From NCBI GenBank assembly GCA_036675505.1, contig JAKFEW010000002.1:1-64000 (forward strand): a stretch of 64,000 nucleotides of DNA, in the 5' to 3' direction. Shown piece after piece: positions 32,213-41,825 of the stretch. Numbering within the stretch: position 1 is the first letter of the stretch; each line of letters opens with the position of its first letter. The notes beneath the pieces were generated by a model. The model searched no databases and was not told the origin of the DNA. It saw only the letters and a program-made list of their open reading frames with translations. This stretch comes from JAKFEW01 sp036675505. Lineage in GTDB: Bacteria; Cyanobacteriota; Sericytochromatia; S15B-MN24; JAQBPE01. The position numbers were made by a program, and so were the translations under genes.

Positions 32213-33160
32213 ATGATCACCGGCCCCGCCCGCATCGGTCACCTCGACGCCAACGAGTCGATGTACCTCAACCGCCAGCTCCAGTACGTCGAGCCGACGA
32301 TCTACGCCACCGAATACCCCGACCTCCACGGCCGCCGCCTGGTGCCCGTCAGCAACGAGGCCGGCCCGGGCGTGAGCTCGATCGTCTGGCGGCAGACCGA
32401 CAAGGTCGGCCTGGCCCGCATCATAAGCGCCGCCACGAAGGATCTCCCGCGCGTCGACATCACGACCAGCGAGAACCTGCAGGGCGTCAAGCACCTGGGC
32501 GTGGCCTTCGGCTGGAACTACCAGGAGCTGATGAAGGCCCTGCGCCAGCAGATCAACCTCGACGCCGAGCGCGGCCAGGTCGCGTTCGAGGCGATGGAGC
32601 TGCTAATCGACCTGCTCATCTGGTACGGCGACGAGGAGCACAACCTGCCTGGTGTCTTCTCAACCGCGGCGATCCCCGACACCTCGGTCGCCGCCGACGG
32701 CGCCGGCGGCGGCGGCAGCTCGACGCTGTGGGTCAACAAGACCCCGGACCAGATCATCCGCGACGTCACGACCATCGTGAACAGCATCCCCGAGACGACC
32801 AACGGCCTGCACACGCCGGACACGGTCGCCATGCCGCTCGAGCAGTACGGCTACATCAGCACGACCCCCCGCAGCGGCACGAGCGACACCACGATCCTGC
32901 AGTTCCTCAAGGCCAACCTGCCGCAGATCAAGCGCTGGGTGCCCTGCTACCGCTTCAAGGCGGTCCCGCAGTTCTCGAACCTCGACGTCTTCATGGCCTA
33001 CAAGCTGTCGCCGAGCGTCATCAAGTGCCACATCCCGGTCGAGTTCAAGATGCTGCCGGTGCAGCCGCAGAACCTCGAGTTCGTGATCAACTGCCTGGCC
33101 GACTATGCCGGCGTGACCGCGTACCGTCCGATGGCTATGGCGATCGGCAAGGGCATCTGA
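32213..33160 (+). CDS. Major capsid protein (DUF2184)
   Basis: ATG 32213 follows TTGGAGGTTTCCCC. The 315-residue sequence shows the DUF2184 pattern: FLNRQLQYVEPTIYATEYPDL-like N-terminus, VNEAGPG, WNYQELMKALRQQINLDAERG, and the C-terminal Y-A-G-V-T-A-Y-R-P region. These proteins adopt the HK97 capsid fold. A Gly-rich loop lies near 162-172. No internal frameshift. Confidence 0.92.
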   Translation: MITGPARIGHLDANESMYLNRQLQYVEPTIYATEYPDLHGRRLVPVSNEAGPGVSSIVWRQTDKVGLARIISAATKDLPRVDITTSENLQGVKHLGVAFGWNYQELMKALRQQINLDAERGQVAFEAMELLIDLLIWYGDEEHNLPGVFSTAAIPDTSVAADGAGGGGSSTLWVNKTPDQIIRDVTTIVNSIPETTNGLHTPDTVAMPLEQYGYISTTPRSGTSDTTILQFLKANLPQIKRWVPCYRFKAVPQFSNLDVFMAYKLSPSVIKCHIPVEFKMLPVQPQNLEFVINCLADYAGVTAYRPMAMAIGKGI

Positions 33161-33236
33161 GCACAGGGCAGCCGCCCGGGCGACGCGCGCCGGTAGCCAA
33201 GGCCGCCGGCGCGCCGCGCCTCCACGGAGAACCACG

Positions 33237-33554
33237 ATGGTCACCATCACGAACAACACCGGCGGCATGAAGGGCTTCGCTCACGTGCGTTTTCCGGTCG
33301 GCGCGTCGACCCACAGCGTCGAGGCCCTGCGCCCGATCGCCAGCCACCCCCACTTCCGGGACGCCGTCCAGCGCGGCGACCTGACCATCAGCGGTGAAGC
33401 CGAGGGTGAGCCCGACGCCGAGGCTCCCGATGTGCACCGCGGTGCACACGCCGCGCCGCTCGCTCCGGAGACCGACGACGAGAAGTTCGAGCGCGAGCTC
33501 CGCGAGCTCGAGGAGGCCGAGGCCGAGGCCGCGCGCAAGGCTGCGGAGCAGTAG
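33237..33554 (+). CDS. Hypothetical head-region protein, 105 residues
   Basis: ATG 33237 lies 76 bp after the capsid gene, with GGAGAACCACG upstream. The first 55 residues form a small beta domain; then an acidic linker contains the second perfect 18-bp palindrome (codes VHRGAH), and a Glu/Ala-rich helix ends the protein. Possible head-tail joining protein. Confidence 0.65.
   Translation: MVTITNNTGGMKGFAHVRFPVGASTHSVEALRPIASHPHFRDAVQRGDLTISGEAEGEPDAEAPDVHRGAHAAPLAPETDDEKFERELRELEEAEAEAARKAAEQ
33431..33448. repeat. Dispersed 18-bp palindrome, copy 2 (perfect)
   Basis: TGTGCACCGCGGTGCACA, inside the linker of the 105-residue head-region protein. The coding result, VHRGAH, is nearly that of copy 1 (VHRGTH). 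Confidence 0.9.
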
Positions 33555-33580
33555 GCGGCCCGCCCGCCGGGAGGTAGCCC

Positions 33581-33868
33581 ATGGCCTTCACGACCACCGA
33601 GCGGAAGCGCAAGACGCGGGTGCTGCTCGAGCGGCAGACCGCTGAGACGATCGACACGGCGATCGGCGAGCTCTCCGCCGAGGACCTGGTCGACCTCGAT
33701 CTCTACCTCGCCGCGGCGGACTCGCTCCGGTTCCGGCAGGTCGGCGTCGCGGCCGGCGGCGTGACGGTCCAGCAGCGCGAGGATCGCGCCAGCCTGCAAA
33801 GGCAGGTGCGCGCGCTGCTCGGCCTGAGCTCCACGGCGCTGGGCGTCATGCTCGTGGATGACGACTGA
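33581..33868 (+). CDS. Head-tail connector-like protein, 95 residues
   Basis: ATG 33581 has GGGAGGTAGCCC upstream. The protein is helical and acidic, and its stop overlaps the next start (TGATG). Position between capsid and tail genes suggests a connector. No firm family match. Confidence 0.65.
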   Translation: MAFTTTERKRKTRVLLERQTAETIDTAIGELSAEDLVDLDLYLAAADSLRFRQVGVAAGGVTVQQREDRASLQRQVRALLGLSSTALGVMLVDDD

Positions 33869-34050
33869 TGGGCCGGATCGCCTACCGCCACCTCCGGCGC
33901 ATGCTGCTCGGCGAGCTGGCCGTCTTGCGGCGGTGCGCGCCCGGGCACCCCGGCTACTACGACGAGTCGATCTTCCAGCTGCAGCGCGCGCTCGTCGCGC
34001 TGAGGGCCGAGCGCCGGCGCCCGCTCCCGCGGGCTGTCCGGTTCCTGTGA
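33868..34050 (+). CDS. Small basic protein, 60 residues
   Basis: The ATG shares a base with the previous stop. Strongly basic (many Arg), helical. It lies in the head-tail connector cluster. Function unknown. Confidence 0.55.
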   Translation: MGRIAYRHLRRMLLGELAVLRRCAPGHPGYYDESIFQLQRALVALRAERRRPLPRAVRFL

Positions 34051-34057
34051 GGGCGAC

Positions 34058-34480
34058 ATGAGCGAAGCCCCATTCGATCCCGATTTCCTCGCCGGCATCC
34101 GCGCGATCGTCGGCGAGGTGTGGGCGGACGTGCAGGAGGCTGGCCTGATGGTCGGCGCCGAGCGCCTGGTCAAGCTCGCGACCGCGAACCGCACCGGCGC
34201 AAGCGCGGCCCGGGGCAAGCCGGGCACGGCCGCGCCCACGTACAAGGTCCTCGTCCCGCGGCCGCTGCTCGACCTGCGGACCCAGTACCGGCACCGCGAC
34301 GGCGCGGCGGTGAAGGTGGGCGACGCGATGATGACCGTCGCGCACGCCGCGTGCACGCGCGCCGAGCTCGAGGCGGCGGATTGGATCGACGTCGACGGCG
34401 AGCGCTGGTCGCTGGCTGAGGGCGCGATCAAGGACCTGGTCGCCACGCGCGAGGTCATCATCCGGAGGGCCCAGGCCTGA
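34058..34480 (+). CDS. Head closure/connector-like protein, 140 residues
   Basis: The order of genes and the mixed beta composition (YKVLVPRPLLDLRTQ, VKVGDAMMTVAH, DWIDVDGERWSL) fit a small head-closure or neck protein. The stop is shared with the next start. Assignment rests mainly on position. Confidence 0.65.
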   Translation: MSEAPFDPDFLAGIRAIVGEVWADVQEAGLMVGAERLVKLATANRTGASAARGKPGTAAPTYKVLVPRPLLDLRTQYRHRDGAAVKVGDAMMTVAHAACTRAELEAADWIDVDGERWSLAEGAIKDLVATREVIIRRAQA

Positions 34481-34932
34481 TGGACTTCCGCATCAAGCTG
34501 ACGCCCGAGCTTACGCGCCTGCTCTCCGCCCGCGACGTGCCGCGGGGCATCCGCGGCGAGGTCACCTCCAACCTCGAGTACATGCTCGCCCTCGAGTACG
34601 GCCACAGCTCCCAGGCGCCGAGCGGCTGGGTCAGGCGAAACCGGGACGCCTACGCCCGTCTTCTTCGCGGCGAAATCGAGTACGCGCTGCGAATCTACCC
34701 CAACGACCCGATCCGCGCCATCTACGGCGGCATGGCCCTCGGCACGATGGGCATCACGCGCCAGGTCGTCGACGGCGTGCCGACGGACGTCGGCACCCCC
34801 GTCGACACGGGCCGCGCCAAGGGCTCGTGGGTCGCCCGCGTGCCCGGGACGAACCAGCGGTATCGGCCCGCTCCGGAGGTCACCGCCGCGCAGCAGCGCG
34901 CCATCATCCGCCGCCGCAGGGAGGGCCAATGA
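34480..34932 (+). CDS. Tail completion/neck protein, HK97 gp10-like
   Basis: 150 residues; the motifs LEYMLALEYGHSSQAPSGWVRRN and VDTGRAKGSWVA are those of HK97 gp10-like neck proteins, which complete the tail end facing the head. It overlaps the next gene. Confidence 0.75.
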   Translation: MDFRIKLTPELTRLLSARDVPRGIRGEVTSNLEYMLALEYGHSSQAPSGWVRRNRDAYARLLRGEIEYALRIYPNDPIRAIYGGMALGTMGITRQVVDGVPTDVGTPVDTGRAKGSWVARVPGTNQRYRPAPEVTAAQQRAIIRRRREGQ

Positions 34933-35390
34933 GCCTCGCGCGTTTCATCTACGCCAGCTTCAACGAGGCGATCGAGGAGGCGTGCGCCGCCGGCGCGTCG
35001 GGCGTGCCGATCCGCTTCGGTCGCCCCACCGCCGACAACCCGATCCCCGCGAACTGCTTCTGGGTCTACTGGCTCGAGCACGCGAGCCCGCCCGGCAACC
35101 TTGCGGCCAACAGCCCCGCAGGCCTTATCCAGATCGCAGTGCGCGTGCCTGACGAGGACGTCGCCACCGCGCTCGACCGCACGAACGGCCTGGACGACGC
35201 GATGGGCCTCACCGCCGGCGCCGGCTACGGCCGGCTCGAGGTGAAGAACTACGACCTCGCGGGTTCGCCGATCATCGCTCACGCCGACGTCCGCAGCCAG
35301 GAAATGGGCTGGATCCCAACCCCAGAGCCCTCCGACCCGTCCCTCATTCAGCTCATTCGTACCGTCGAGCTCTCCTGGGCCGTCGACTAG
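34929..35390 (+). CDS. Tail terminator-like protein, 153 residues
   Basis: ATG 34929 overlaps the previous stop (AATGAG). A mixed alpha/beta protein (NCFWVYWLEH, LIQIAVRVPDEDVATALD) with the size and place of a tail terminator, just before the tail tube gene. Confidence 0.65.
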   Translation: MSLARFIYASFNEAIEEACAAGASGVPIRFGRPTADNPIPANCFWVYWLEHASPPGNLAANSPAGLIQIAVRVPDEDVATALDRTNGLDDAMGLTAGAGYGRLEVKNYDLAGSPIIAHADVRSQEMGWIPTPEPSDPSLIQLIRTVELSWAVD

Positions 35391-35453
35391 CCGGCCACCT
35401 CGCCCCCACATCCCGGCTGAACGCCGGGCATTTCCGCATGGAGGAAACCACCC

Positions 35454-36218
35454 ATGTCCTTCAACACCCTGAAGATCGCTGTCGGCGCCGGCGAGGTTCT
35501 CACCAGCTACCGCGGCGCTGCGCGCAAGACCGTCACGCCCAAGGCCGCGACCACGCCGACCGTGAACGGCTTCATCGTCACCACGGCCGAGCTGGCGGCG
35601 TCGACGCTTCGCAAGGGCGACATGCTCGTGCTCAGTTCGGCGACGCCCACCAACCTCGCGCTCGAGGCGTCGACGCAGGCGCGCGTGACGTCGATCGTCG
35701 CGTCCGGCGCGGACTGGCAGGTGAACGTCTCGCCCGCGCTGGGCAGCGCGCCTGCGGCCGGCTCCGCCTCGGTCACGATTCTCTACCACGATCGCGGCGC
35801 GACCGACGGCGACATCGTGCTCGAGATCGAGACCACGCTCACGGAGCAGGAGATCGACCAGAGCATGGACATCGTCGCTGCCATCCGCACGGCGCGGAAG
35901 ATCACGGCGATGATCCCGCTGGCCGAGGCCACGCTCGAGAACCTGGCGCTTTCCGCCGGCCTGACGCCGCCGAGCTCGGGCACCGCGCTCGACATCGGCG
36001 ACACCGCGCCGGGTGCCGCCCGTGAGGATCGCTTCCTGCTCATCCTGCCGGGCCCGGACAGCCTGCGCCGCTTCGTGAACTTCCACCGCGGCGTCGTGCA
36101 GGGCAAGGCCAGCCACAAGGCGAGCAAGAAGGACAAGAGCGTCTACGCGTGCGAGGCCCGGGCGATGCCCGACTCGACCATGACGCCGACGACCACTTCG
36201 ATCGTCGACGCCGCGTAG
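35454..36218 (+). CDS. Major tail tube protein (probable)
   Basis: ATG 35454 lies after a GGAGGAAACC site and a 6-bp hairpin. The 254 residues are beta-rich and Thr/Ala-rich, with a duplicated feel in the first half, as in tail tube proteins. It stands immediately before the two tail chaperone frames, the usual gene order in siphoviruses. Confidence 0.75.
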   Translation: MSFNTLKIAVGAGEVLTSYRGAARKTVTPKAATTPTVNGFIVTTAELAASTLRKGDMLVLSSATPTNLALEASTQARVTSIVASGADWQVNVSPALGSAPAAGSASVTILYHDRGATDGDIVLEIETTLTEQEIDQSMDIVAAIRTARKITAMIPLAEATLENLALSAGLTPPSSGTALDIGDTAPGAAREDRFLLILPGPDSLRRFVNFHRGVVQGKASHKASKKDKSVYACEARAMPDSTMTPTTTSIVDAA

Positions 36219-36261
36219 TCGTCCGCGGGCCCGGGTGACCGGGCCCGCTTGTGAGGTCGCC

Positions 36262-36732
36262 ATGAACACCGAACCCTCCTCCCTTCCCTCCGAAGCCGCG
36301 GAGCTGATCGCCGAGCTCGCCCTCAACCCCGAGCTCGGCGAGACGTTCCACGTCGGCGACAAGGAGCTCGTCCGCGCGCTCCTGCACATCGATGCTGACG
36401 AGGCCCTGCAGGTCGTCGTCGTCGACCTGATCACCAGGGCCGTGGACGAGGAGACGCCCCTGCGCAGTCTCTTCGCCGTGAGCACGGCCGAGCTTCGCCG
36501 TGGCGCCGCCATCATCCTCGCGGATCTGCTCGGTGAGACCGTGCCCGCGATGGAGGAGTGGATCCGAACCACGCGCGGCGTCCGCCAGGCGGACCTCATC
36601 GACCTGGTCATCGCCCAGGTCGAGATCCAGAAGATGGGGGTGGCGCTGGGAAAACTCTTCATGGGGCTCGCCCTGACCCGCGCTCTGACGGGCGCCGCGA
36701 GCCTCCCGCCCACGTCGGCCGCCACGCCCTAA
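36262..36732 (+). CDS. Tail assembly chaperone (gpG-like)
   Basis: 156 residues, acidic and helical, placed between tail tube and tape measure. The heptamer GGGAAAA at 36648-36654 sits in the X-XXY-YYZ phase of this frame. A -1 shift there leads into an open frame that runs to 36923. This is the lambda G/GT arrangement. A 10-bp hairpin (36225-36248) precedes the gene. Confidence 0.85.
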   Translation: MNTEPSSLPSEAAELIAELALNPELGETFHVGDKELVRALLHIDADEALQVVVVDLITRAVDEETPLRSLFAVSTAELRRGAAIILADLLGETVPAMEEWIRTTRGVRQADLIDLVIAQVEIQKMGVALGKLFMGLALTRALTGAASLPPTSAATP

Positions 36733-36923
36733 TCACCTGGGCCTGGCAGACCACCGGCCTCCACCCCAGCGCCATCCGGCGGCAGTACAGCTACGCCGCG
36801 CTCTACGTGCTCTTCGATACGTGGTGGTGGTCCAACGTCGGCCCGGAGGACGAGGACGACGCGCCCCTCATCGACGGCCGCGCGATGCCCCTCGGCGACC
36901 TCCTCGGCCACCTGAACCCATAA
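36654..36923 (+). CDS. Tail chaperone frameshift extension (gpT-like part of G-T)
   Basis: This frame has no good start of its own. Entered by -1 slippage at GGGAAAA it adds 89 residues to the first 131 of the gpG-like protein. The end part (WAWQTTGLHPSAIRRQYSYAALYVLFDTWWW) has aromatic and membrane-like character, as in many T domains. The long form is thought to hold the tape measure during tail assembly. Confidence 0.75.
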   Translation, partial: TLHGARPDPRSDGRREPPAHVGRHALITWAWQTTGLHPSAIRRQYSYAALYVLFDTWWWSNVGPEDEDDAPLIDGRAMPLGDLLGHLNP

Positions 36924-36932
36924 GGAGGCGAC

Positions 36933-39900
36933 ATGGCCTCTGCCCAGTACGGCATCAACATCCTGATCGGCGCCAACCTGGAAGGCTTCCGCAAGGCGCT
37001 CCGCGACAGCGAAGCGGACGTGGGCCGCCTTCAGGACAGGCTCGGGAAGATGGCGGCGATCAGCGGCGCCGCCTTCACGGGCCTCGCCGTGCCCGTCGGC
37101 TTGGCCGTGAAGGCCTTCGCCGAGCTCGAGGCGGTGATGCAGCAAATCCAGGCTGTGTCCGGCGTCTCCGCGCGCGAGCTCGAGACGATGAAGCGGGTCG
37201 CGCTCGAGCTGGGCGCGGCCACCAAGTTCAGCGCGCGCGAGGCGGCGCTCGGCATGGCCGAGCTCGCCATGGCCGGCTTCAGCGCTCAGCAGACCGTGGC
37301 CGCGATCCCTGGCGTCATGGCGCTGGCGGCCGCCGGCGGCGTGAGCGTGGCACAGGCCGCCGAGCTGGCGGGCGGCGCTCTTCGTGGCTTCGGCCTGGAC
37401 GCCGCGCAGGCCACGCACGTTGCCGACATCTTCGCGCAGGCCGCGACCATGAGCGCGATCGGCATCAACGACCTGCAGCTGAGCATGAAGTACATTGCGC
37501 CGGTCGCACGCGGCGCGAACCAGAGCATCGAGGGCATGAGCACGGCCCTCGCGATCCTGGGCAACCAGATGATCAAGGGCGAGCAGGCCGGCACGACGAT
37601 GCGCGCCGTGCTCAGCCGGCTTATCGATCCGCCCAAGGAAGCGGCCGACGCGATCAACGCCTTGAAGCTGCAGCTGGTCGACACGTCCGGCAAGATGCTG
37701 CCGCTCGCCACCATCCTGGACCAGATCCGGGAGAAGACGAAGGGCATGTCGGACGCGCAGCGCACGGCGACGATGGCGCAGCTCGCCGGCACCGAAGCGA
37801 TGAGCGGCCTGCTCGCGCTGGTCTCGACGTCGAAGAAGGACTACGACGCCACCGCAGCCGCCATGAACGACGTCAACGACGTCGCCAAGGACATGGCCGA
37901 AACGATGAACAAGGGGCTCGGCCCGGCCTGGGAGCAGCTCGCCGGCTCCGTGGAGTCGCTCGCGGCGTCCTGGGGCGAGCGCTTCGCGCCGGCTGCCGAG
38001 AAGACGCTCGGCGCCATCCAGGGCGTCGTCGATGCCGCCGCGAAAGCGCCGCCGATCCTCCAAGACCTCTCCGTCGGCTTCGCCGCGGCCGGGCTCGCGG
38101 CGTCTGGCGCGGTAGCGGCCATCAGCTCGCTCGGCTTCTCCGCGCTCGCCCTGCGCGCGGCCGTGGCCGCGCTCGGCCTGACCCTTGGTCCGGTCGGCTG
38201 GGCGGTGACCGCACTCGGCATCGCCGCCGGCGTGGCTACGGTCGCCATGAACAGGAAGACCGAGGCGAGCGGCAAGTCGAGCGCGGCGATGCAGCGCGAG
38301 CAGGCCGAGGTCAACCGCCTCTCCGAGGAGCTCGCGGTGCTCGAGGGCAAGACCAGCCTCGCCGCGGACGAGGAGAACCGCCGGCGGGTGATCCTCGAGA
38401 AGATCACCGCGCTCGCACCTGGCGTCGTCGCCGGCATCAACAACATGGGCCAGGCGACAGAGATCGATCGCGCCCGCCTGATCGCGTGGAACGCGGAGGC
38501 CGAGCGCCGCATCGCGAACATGGCCCGCATCGCCCAGGAGCAGCGCGAAGAGACGCGGCGCTCGATCGCCCGCAAGAAGATCGAGCTGCAGGATTTGCGC
38601 GGAAACGAGCGCGGCCTGCGCCGTGAGATCGAGACCGGCAACCAGAGCCGCGGCTTCCAGGACCCGACCGGCCGGTACGCGAACACCGAGTCGCCGGAGG
38701 CGCGCCGCGCGCGCGAGGCCCTCGACGCGAACCGCGAGCGCCAGATGGCATTGGGTTCGAGCCTCGACGCGGAGGAAGCCCAGTACCTGAAGGAGCGGTT
38801 CAGCACGGGCAAGCAGTTCGGGCCGAGCCTTCCGCCGGCCGCCGCGGCGCCCTTCCGGCCCGTCGGCAAGGTGCCGCGTGCCAGGGGCGGCGGCAAGGGT
38901 AGGAGCGGCGGCAACGTTGCCGCCGTCGCGAACCAGGAGTTCCGGACCACGAAGGCCGCCGCAGAGGAGGCCGCGAAGGTTGCCGAGCTGGTCGCCGAGC
39001 GCGAGACCAAGGCGAAGCTGGCCGGTGTGGCCGTGCGCCTCACCGCCATCGATCACGAGAAGGCCATGGGCATCCTTGGCCAGCGCGATTACTTGCTGGC
39101 TGTCGAGGCCGCGAAGGCGCGCGAGCTAGACATCATCGCGGACGCCGAGCAGCGCAAGCTCGCCATCCAGGAGCAGAAGGTCGCGGCCGAGCTCCGATCC
39201 GTCCAGCAGTCGATGGCGAAGATTCGGTCGGCGCAGAAGAAGAAGGGGCCGACCGGTCTCGAGGACGACGAAGCGAAGCTGGTCCAGCAGCTCAAGGGCT
39301 TCAGCGTGCAGCGCGCGACGATCGAAGACGAGTGGCTCACCAAGCGCCGCGGGCTGAACAAGGAGACCCAGAACGCGATCGCCCTCGACGTGAAGAAGGC
39401 GAATGACGCGGAGGCGGCGCTGCTCGTGGACCTTGGCGACAAGCGCGCCGAGGCGGATCGGCGCGCTCGCGAAGCGGCGCTGGCACGCCTGCCGTTGCAT
39501 GAGCGCGAGCGAGCGGCCATCGAGCTGACGCACGAGGAAGAGATCGCGCGAGCCACCGCCGCGCGCGACGCTGCGTACGACGAAGCGCAACGGCTCGCGA
39601 ACCTTGGCGAGGCGTGGGCCGGCGTCGCCAAACAGAAGGCGGAGGCGGCCAGGCTCGATTTCCGGATGGCGGAGAACGCCGCCGATGCCAAGCGCGACCT
39701 CGACATCAAGGATGTGGCGGACAAGAACGCGGCAGCCGTGAAGAAGCTCCAAGGCGCGCTGATGGCTCTCGCCGCTGATCCGTCGCTCGAGCGAATCGCC
39801 AACTTCGCCCGCGATTTGGCGTCCGACCCGGAAAATCTGGAGCGACTACGTAGCGAGTTCATTCAACTCGAGAAGGCGGCTAAGGACGCGGGCGGCGGGA

Positions 39901-41420
39901 TCGAGGGCGCCGGTGCCGCCATGAACCTTTTAGTTCGCCAGATGGACCCCCTCGGCAACATCAGCATCGGGCTCGCGTCGTTTGCGGCAATCGGAAACGA
40001 CATTGCAGCCTCCTGGAAAGCGACGGCAAGGCACATCAGTGATGCAAGGGATCTTGCAGTCGAGACTCTGGCATTGCGCGCCCAGCTGGAAAACGATCCA
40101 GACAAGGCATACGACGCAGCAATCCAGAAGATCGACAAGGAGGAAGCCGACGCGATCCAGAAGGTGAAAGACGAGAACAGCATTACCGATGTGTCTCTGT
40201 CTTCCCAGAATCCGTTTCGGGACGAGACGCAGAAGTTCCTGGATGACCTGACGGCCGAAATCAAGGACAACGCCAACGCCAAGCGCGAGGCGGCGCTCAA
40301 GGCCTTGGCTCTCGCGCGTGACGATCGCACGAGCGACGAGCAGGACCGCGCCACGCGTGCCAATCCGGACACGGCCGAGCGCGCGCGCGCGATCTCCCAG
40401 ATCACCGACCAGAACCAGCAGTGGGCCGAAGGCCTCGAGCGCCTTGTCGATCTCCAGGAGGAGCTCGACGAGGGCGAGCGCGACAACTATGGCGAGAAGA
40501 TCTCGATCGCCGCCCGCCGCGACCTCGACCTCGCCAAGGAAGCGACCGAGTGGGCCAAGAAGAAGGCGGAGCTGGCCGAGCGCGAGACCAAGGCCGTCGC
40601 CGAGAAGGCGAAGATCGAGAAGGACCGCGACAAGGCGATCCGCGACATCGAGAACGGCAGCATCGCGAGCCGCGCGAAGAGCGAGGCCCAGACCAAGCTC
40701 GAGGCGATCGACAAGGTGCGGTCGGACGCCGGCGAGAAGCTCACCGCGCAGGACGCCGTGATCGCGAAGCTCAAGGACGAGCGCACGGAGCAGCAGACCA
40801 ACCACAACGAGCGGACGGCGCAGATCCGGGCCCAGGCCCAGGAGCGGATCGACGCCATCGCGCGCGAGCGTGGCGCCATCCTCTCGACCCTGGATCCCCT
40901 CAAGGCCGAGCTCGGCTACTACCAGGACATTGCTTACTACGCGGAGAAGGCCGCTCGCGCTCGGCTCGCAACGAAGCTCTCGGACCTCGACAAGGGGAAG
41001 CCGAGCTCGTCAGGCTCGAAGGCCTCGACGAGCACCTCGCTGGCGGCCGGCACCGTGCGCGCCAACACCGGCGGCGCCGGCAACGTGGTGTGGGACGGCA
41101 AGTCGTGGAGTGTCGTGAAGCGCCACGGCGGCGGCGACGTGCCCGGCCCTGCCGGCCAGGAGCGCCCGATCGTCGCCCTGGGCGGTGAGCACGTGTACAC
41201 GGCCAAGCAGCATGCCGAAAACCAGAAGCTCTGGGAGTGGATCCGCTACCGCCCCTCGGTGCCCACGGGCGGCACTGGTGGCGGCGGGACGATCGTCAAT
41301 CTCAACGGCGACATCGTCGTTCAGGGCGACGTCGGGCGGAACCCGGCGGGTGCCGCGCGCAACTTCCGCGGCGCTCTCAACCGCGAGCTCGGTGGCGCCG
41401 GTCATCACGTTCGCGTGTAG
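36933..41420 (+). CDS. Tail tape measure protein (TP901 family)
   Basis: 1495 residues starting at ATG 36933 after AAGGAGG. The N-terminus (FRKALRDSE, SGAAFTGLAVPVGLAVKAFAELEAVMQQIQAVSGVS, GATKFSAREAALGMAELAMAGFSAQQTVAAIP) is the TP901 core region. A hydrophobic, membrane-prone segment lies around 385-435. Long coiled coils fill 620-1300. Length should set tail length, roughly 220 nm by the usual 0.15 nm per residue. The C-terminus is Gly-rich. Confidence 0.95.
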   Translation: MASAQYGINILIGANLEGFRKALRDSEADVGRLQDRLGKMAAISGAAFTGLAVPVGLAVKAFAELEAVMQQIQAVSGVSARELETMKRVALELGAATKFSAREAALGMAELAMAGFSAQQTVAAIPGVMALAAAGGVSVAQAAELAGGALRGFGLDAAQATHVADIFAQAATMSAIGINDLQLSMKYIAPVARGANQSIEGMSTALAILGNQMIKGEQAGTTMRAVLSRLIDPPKEAADAINALKLQLVDTSGKMLPLATILDQIREKTKGMSDAQRTATMAQLAGTEAMSGLLALVSTSKKDYDATAAAMNDVNDVAKDMAETMNKGLGPAWEQLAGSVESLAASWGERFAPAAEKTLGAIQGVVDAAAKAPPILQDLSVGFAAAGLAASGAVAAISSLGFSALALRAAVAALGLTLGPVGWAVTALGIAAGVATVAMNRKTEASGKSSAAMQREQAEVNRLSEELAVLEGKTSLAADEENRRRVILEKITALAPGVVAGINNMGQATEIDRARLIAWNAEAERRIANMARIAQEQREETRRSIARKKIELQDLRGNERGLRREIETGNQSRGFQDPTGRYANTESPEARRAREALDANRERQMALGSSLDAEEAQYLKERFSTGKQFGPSLPPAAAAPFRPVGKVPRARGGGKGRSGGNVAAVANQEFRTTKAAAEEAAKVAELVAERETKAKLAGVAVRLTAIDHEKAMGILGQRDYLLAVEAAKARELDIIADAEQRKLAIQEQKVAAELRSVQQSMAKIRSAQKKKGPTGLEDDEAKLVQQLKGFSVQRATIEDEWLTKRRGLNKETQNAIALDVKKANDAEAALLVDLGDKRAEADRRAREAALARLPLHERERAAIELTHEEEIARATAARDAAYDEAQRLANLGEAWAGVAKQKAEAARLDFRMAENAADAKRDLDIKDVADKNAAAVKKLQGALMALAADPSLERIANFARDLASDPENLERLRSEFIQLEKAAKDAGGGIEGAGAAMNLLVRQMDPLGNISIGLASFAAIGNDIAASWKATARHISDARDLAVETLALRAQLENDPDKAYDAAIQKIDKEEADAIQKVKDENSITDVSLSSQNPFRDETQKFLDDLTAEIKDNANAKREAALKALALARDDRTSDEQDRATRANPDTAERARAISQITDQNQQWAEGLERLVDLQEELDEGERDNYGEKISIAARRDLDLAKEATEWAKKKAELAERETKAVAEKAKIEKDRDKAIRDIENGSIASRAKSEAQTKLEAIDKVRSDAGEKLTAQDAVIAKLKDERTEQQTNHNERTAQIRAQAQERIDAIARERGAILSTLDPLKAELGYYQDIAYYAEKAARARLATKLSDLDKGKPSSSGSKASTSTSLAAGTVRANTGGAGNVVWDGKSWSVVKRHGGGDVPGPAGQERPIVALGGEHVYTAKQHAENQKLWEWIRYRPSVPTGGTGGGGTIVNLNGDIVVQGDVGRNPAGAARNFRGALNRELGGAGHHVRV

Positions 41421-41463
41421 GGCGAGACCTGCGAGGTGGGGCGCGACCGGGAGCCCGTACGGG

Positions 41464-41751
41464 TCAACGGCGGCGGCGGAGGTACAGGTAGGCGTACCCT
41501 TGGAGTAATAGCCCGCTGGGCGGAATCTCGGTCACCGACACGAGCTCCCAGCCCTTCAAGCCGTGGTCGTTCAGCTCGTACGTGATGTCCTTCTCACCTG
41601 CCCGAACCCGCTTGTACTCCCACGCGACAGCCCGCGCCTCCTCCTGGGCGGATTCCGCCGCCCGCGCCGGCAACGGCTGCGCCCAGCTGGCCCCCACCGC
41701 CCCGATCGCAATCCCCAAGGCCAGCACGGCCGCGTTCACGTTCACCTGCAT
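41464..41751 (-). CDS. Secreted DUF4177-like protein on opposite strand (moron)
   Basis: The start has a strong GGAGGAGGAACG. Residues 1-32 are a signal peptide with cleavage near ARAAE. The rest matches small DUF4177-like domains: WEYKRVR, then ELNDHGLKGWELVSV. It stands alone on the minus strand between tape measure and tail-tip genes, the hallmark of an added gene expressed in the lysogen. It may alter the host envelope; the effect is unknown. Confidence 0.8.
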   Translation of the reverse strand: MQVNVNAAVLALGIAIGAVGASWAQPLPARAAESAQEEARAVAWEYKRVRAGEKDITYELNDHGLKGWELVSVTEIPPSGLLLQGYAYLYLRRRR

Positions 41752-41825
41752 CGTTCCTCCTCCGCGGTATCTGCCGCGCTGAAGGAGCTACCCGCGCGCG
41801 GGGCGTGCGGAACGGGAGGAATCCC

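Noticed and set aside
36729..39056. Long minus-strand frame opposite the tape measure
   Set aside because: It is a shadow of the tape-measure gene; no ribosome site or family pattern.
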